Notes under the pieces: generated by a model
Databases searched by the model: none
What the model saw: the letters and a program-made list of their open reading frames with translations, nothing else
Told to the model about the DNA's origin: nothing
Program-made: the position numbers and the translations under genes
NCBI RefSeq assembly: GCF_001559865.1
Contig: NZ_LOHE01000112.1
Coordinates: 1-64,000 of the forward strand
Length of the DNA: 64,000 nucleotides
Reading direction: 5' to 3'
Source of the DNA: Abyssisolibacter fermentans
GTDB taxonomy: Bacteria; Bacillota; Clostridia; Tissierellales; MCWD3
Shown: positions 63,844-64,000 of the stretch, one piece after another
Layout of the letters: each line of letters starts with the position of its first letter
Position numbering within the stretch: position 1 is the first letter of the stretch

Positions 63844-64000
63844 AATGAAGAAAAAAATTAGTATATTGGGTTCTACAGGATCGATAGGAACTCAAGCATT
63901 GGATGTAATAAGGAATTCAAAAGATTTTGAAGTGACAGCTCTAACAGCTAATAGTAATATAGATTTACTTGAAAAACAAATAATGGAATTCAAACCCAAA
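63844..64000 (+). CDS. dxr: 1-deoxy-D-xylulose 5-phosphate reductoisomerase (N-terminal part)
   Basis: Commits isoprenoid synthesis in the MEP pathway, feeding the UppS substrate. The 52 codons visible read [20 protein letters not shown], then [20 protein letters not shown] and [12 protein letters not shown]. The NADPH-binding GSTGSIG is diagnostic. The gene runs off the window end. AAGGAG precedes the ATG. Confidence 0.93.

Noticed and set aside
1-64000. CRISPR array, tRNA, rRNA, prophage or toxin-antitoxin module
   Set aside because: No regularly spaced repeats, no T-loop or acceptor-stem patterns, and no phage or toxin-like proteins were found on either strand.

Overview
The window is 64 kb of low-GC, AT-rich DNA with every recognisable gene on the + strand. 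Gene content (CodY, sigma-D, CheC plus CheD plus FliY, SwrB-like, YlxM/Ffh, RbgA) and order place it in the Bacillota, most likely class Clostridia. A Lachnospirales or Vallitalea-like relative is possible, but this is a guess from gene order, not a database result.

Layout. (1) 1-12.6 kb is the classic housekeeping run plsX-acpP-rnc-(radical SAM)-smc-ftsY-ylxM-ffh-rpsP-khpA-rimM-trmD-rplS: fatty acid and phospholipid synthesis, rRNA processing, chromosome organisation, the SRP pathway and ribosome maturation. (2) 12.9-25.5 kb holds rbgA, rnhB, a FliK-like/FlhB-tail gene pair, yraN, comM (YifB), dprA, topA and codY. This is the accessory-prone part. It carries copies of a short interspersed repeat, and an ABC exporter gene inserted between two roughly 420-bp direct repeats made of the yraN end and the comM start. 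(3) 26.1-58.3 kb is one near-continuous flagellar and chemotaxis supercluster: flgB-flgC-fliE-fliF-fliG-fliH-fliI-fliJ-(MotE-like)-fliK-flgD-(TIGR02530-like)-flgE-flbD-motA-motB-fliL-fliM-fliY-cheY-fliO-fliP-fliQ-fliR-flhB-flhA-flhF-flhG-(PilZ)-cheB-cheA-cheW-cheC-cheD-fliA-(FapA/DUF342)-(unknown)-(SwrB-like). Gaps are short and many genes overlap by 1-11 nt, which suggests a single long transcription unit downstream of codY. cheR, flagellin, the cap and most hook-junction genes are not here. (4) 58.5-64 kb is rpsB-tsf-pyrH-frr-(unknown)-uppS-cdsA-dxr, with dxr cut by the window end.

What is not ordinary. A palindrome-rich repeat family with terminal inverted repeats is present as one full-length copy (16667-16955), two partial copies (1-177 and 24587-24699) and weaker relics (10835-10880, 12624-12745). 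It lies just upstream of plsX, yraN, codY, rimM and rbgA. Its two internal hairpins keep their pairing although the stem bases differ between copies, which suggests a structure under selection. Its right end supplies spurious upstream ATG codons to plsX and yraN. The ABC-gene insertion, with one decayed partial gene on each side, is the second clear sign of recent rearrangement. I see no CRISPR array, rRNA, tRNA, prophage or transposase gene. No large undescribed multi-gene system is evident.

Start codons were chosen by ribosome binding site and by the usual N-terminus of each family, so several genes start at TTG or GTG or further in than the longest open frame.
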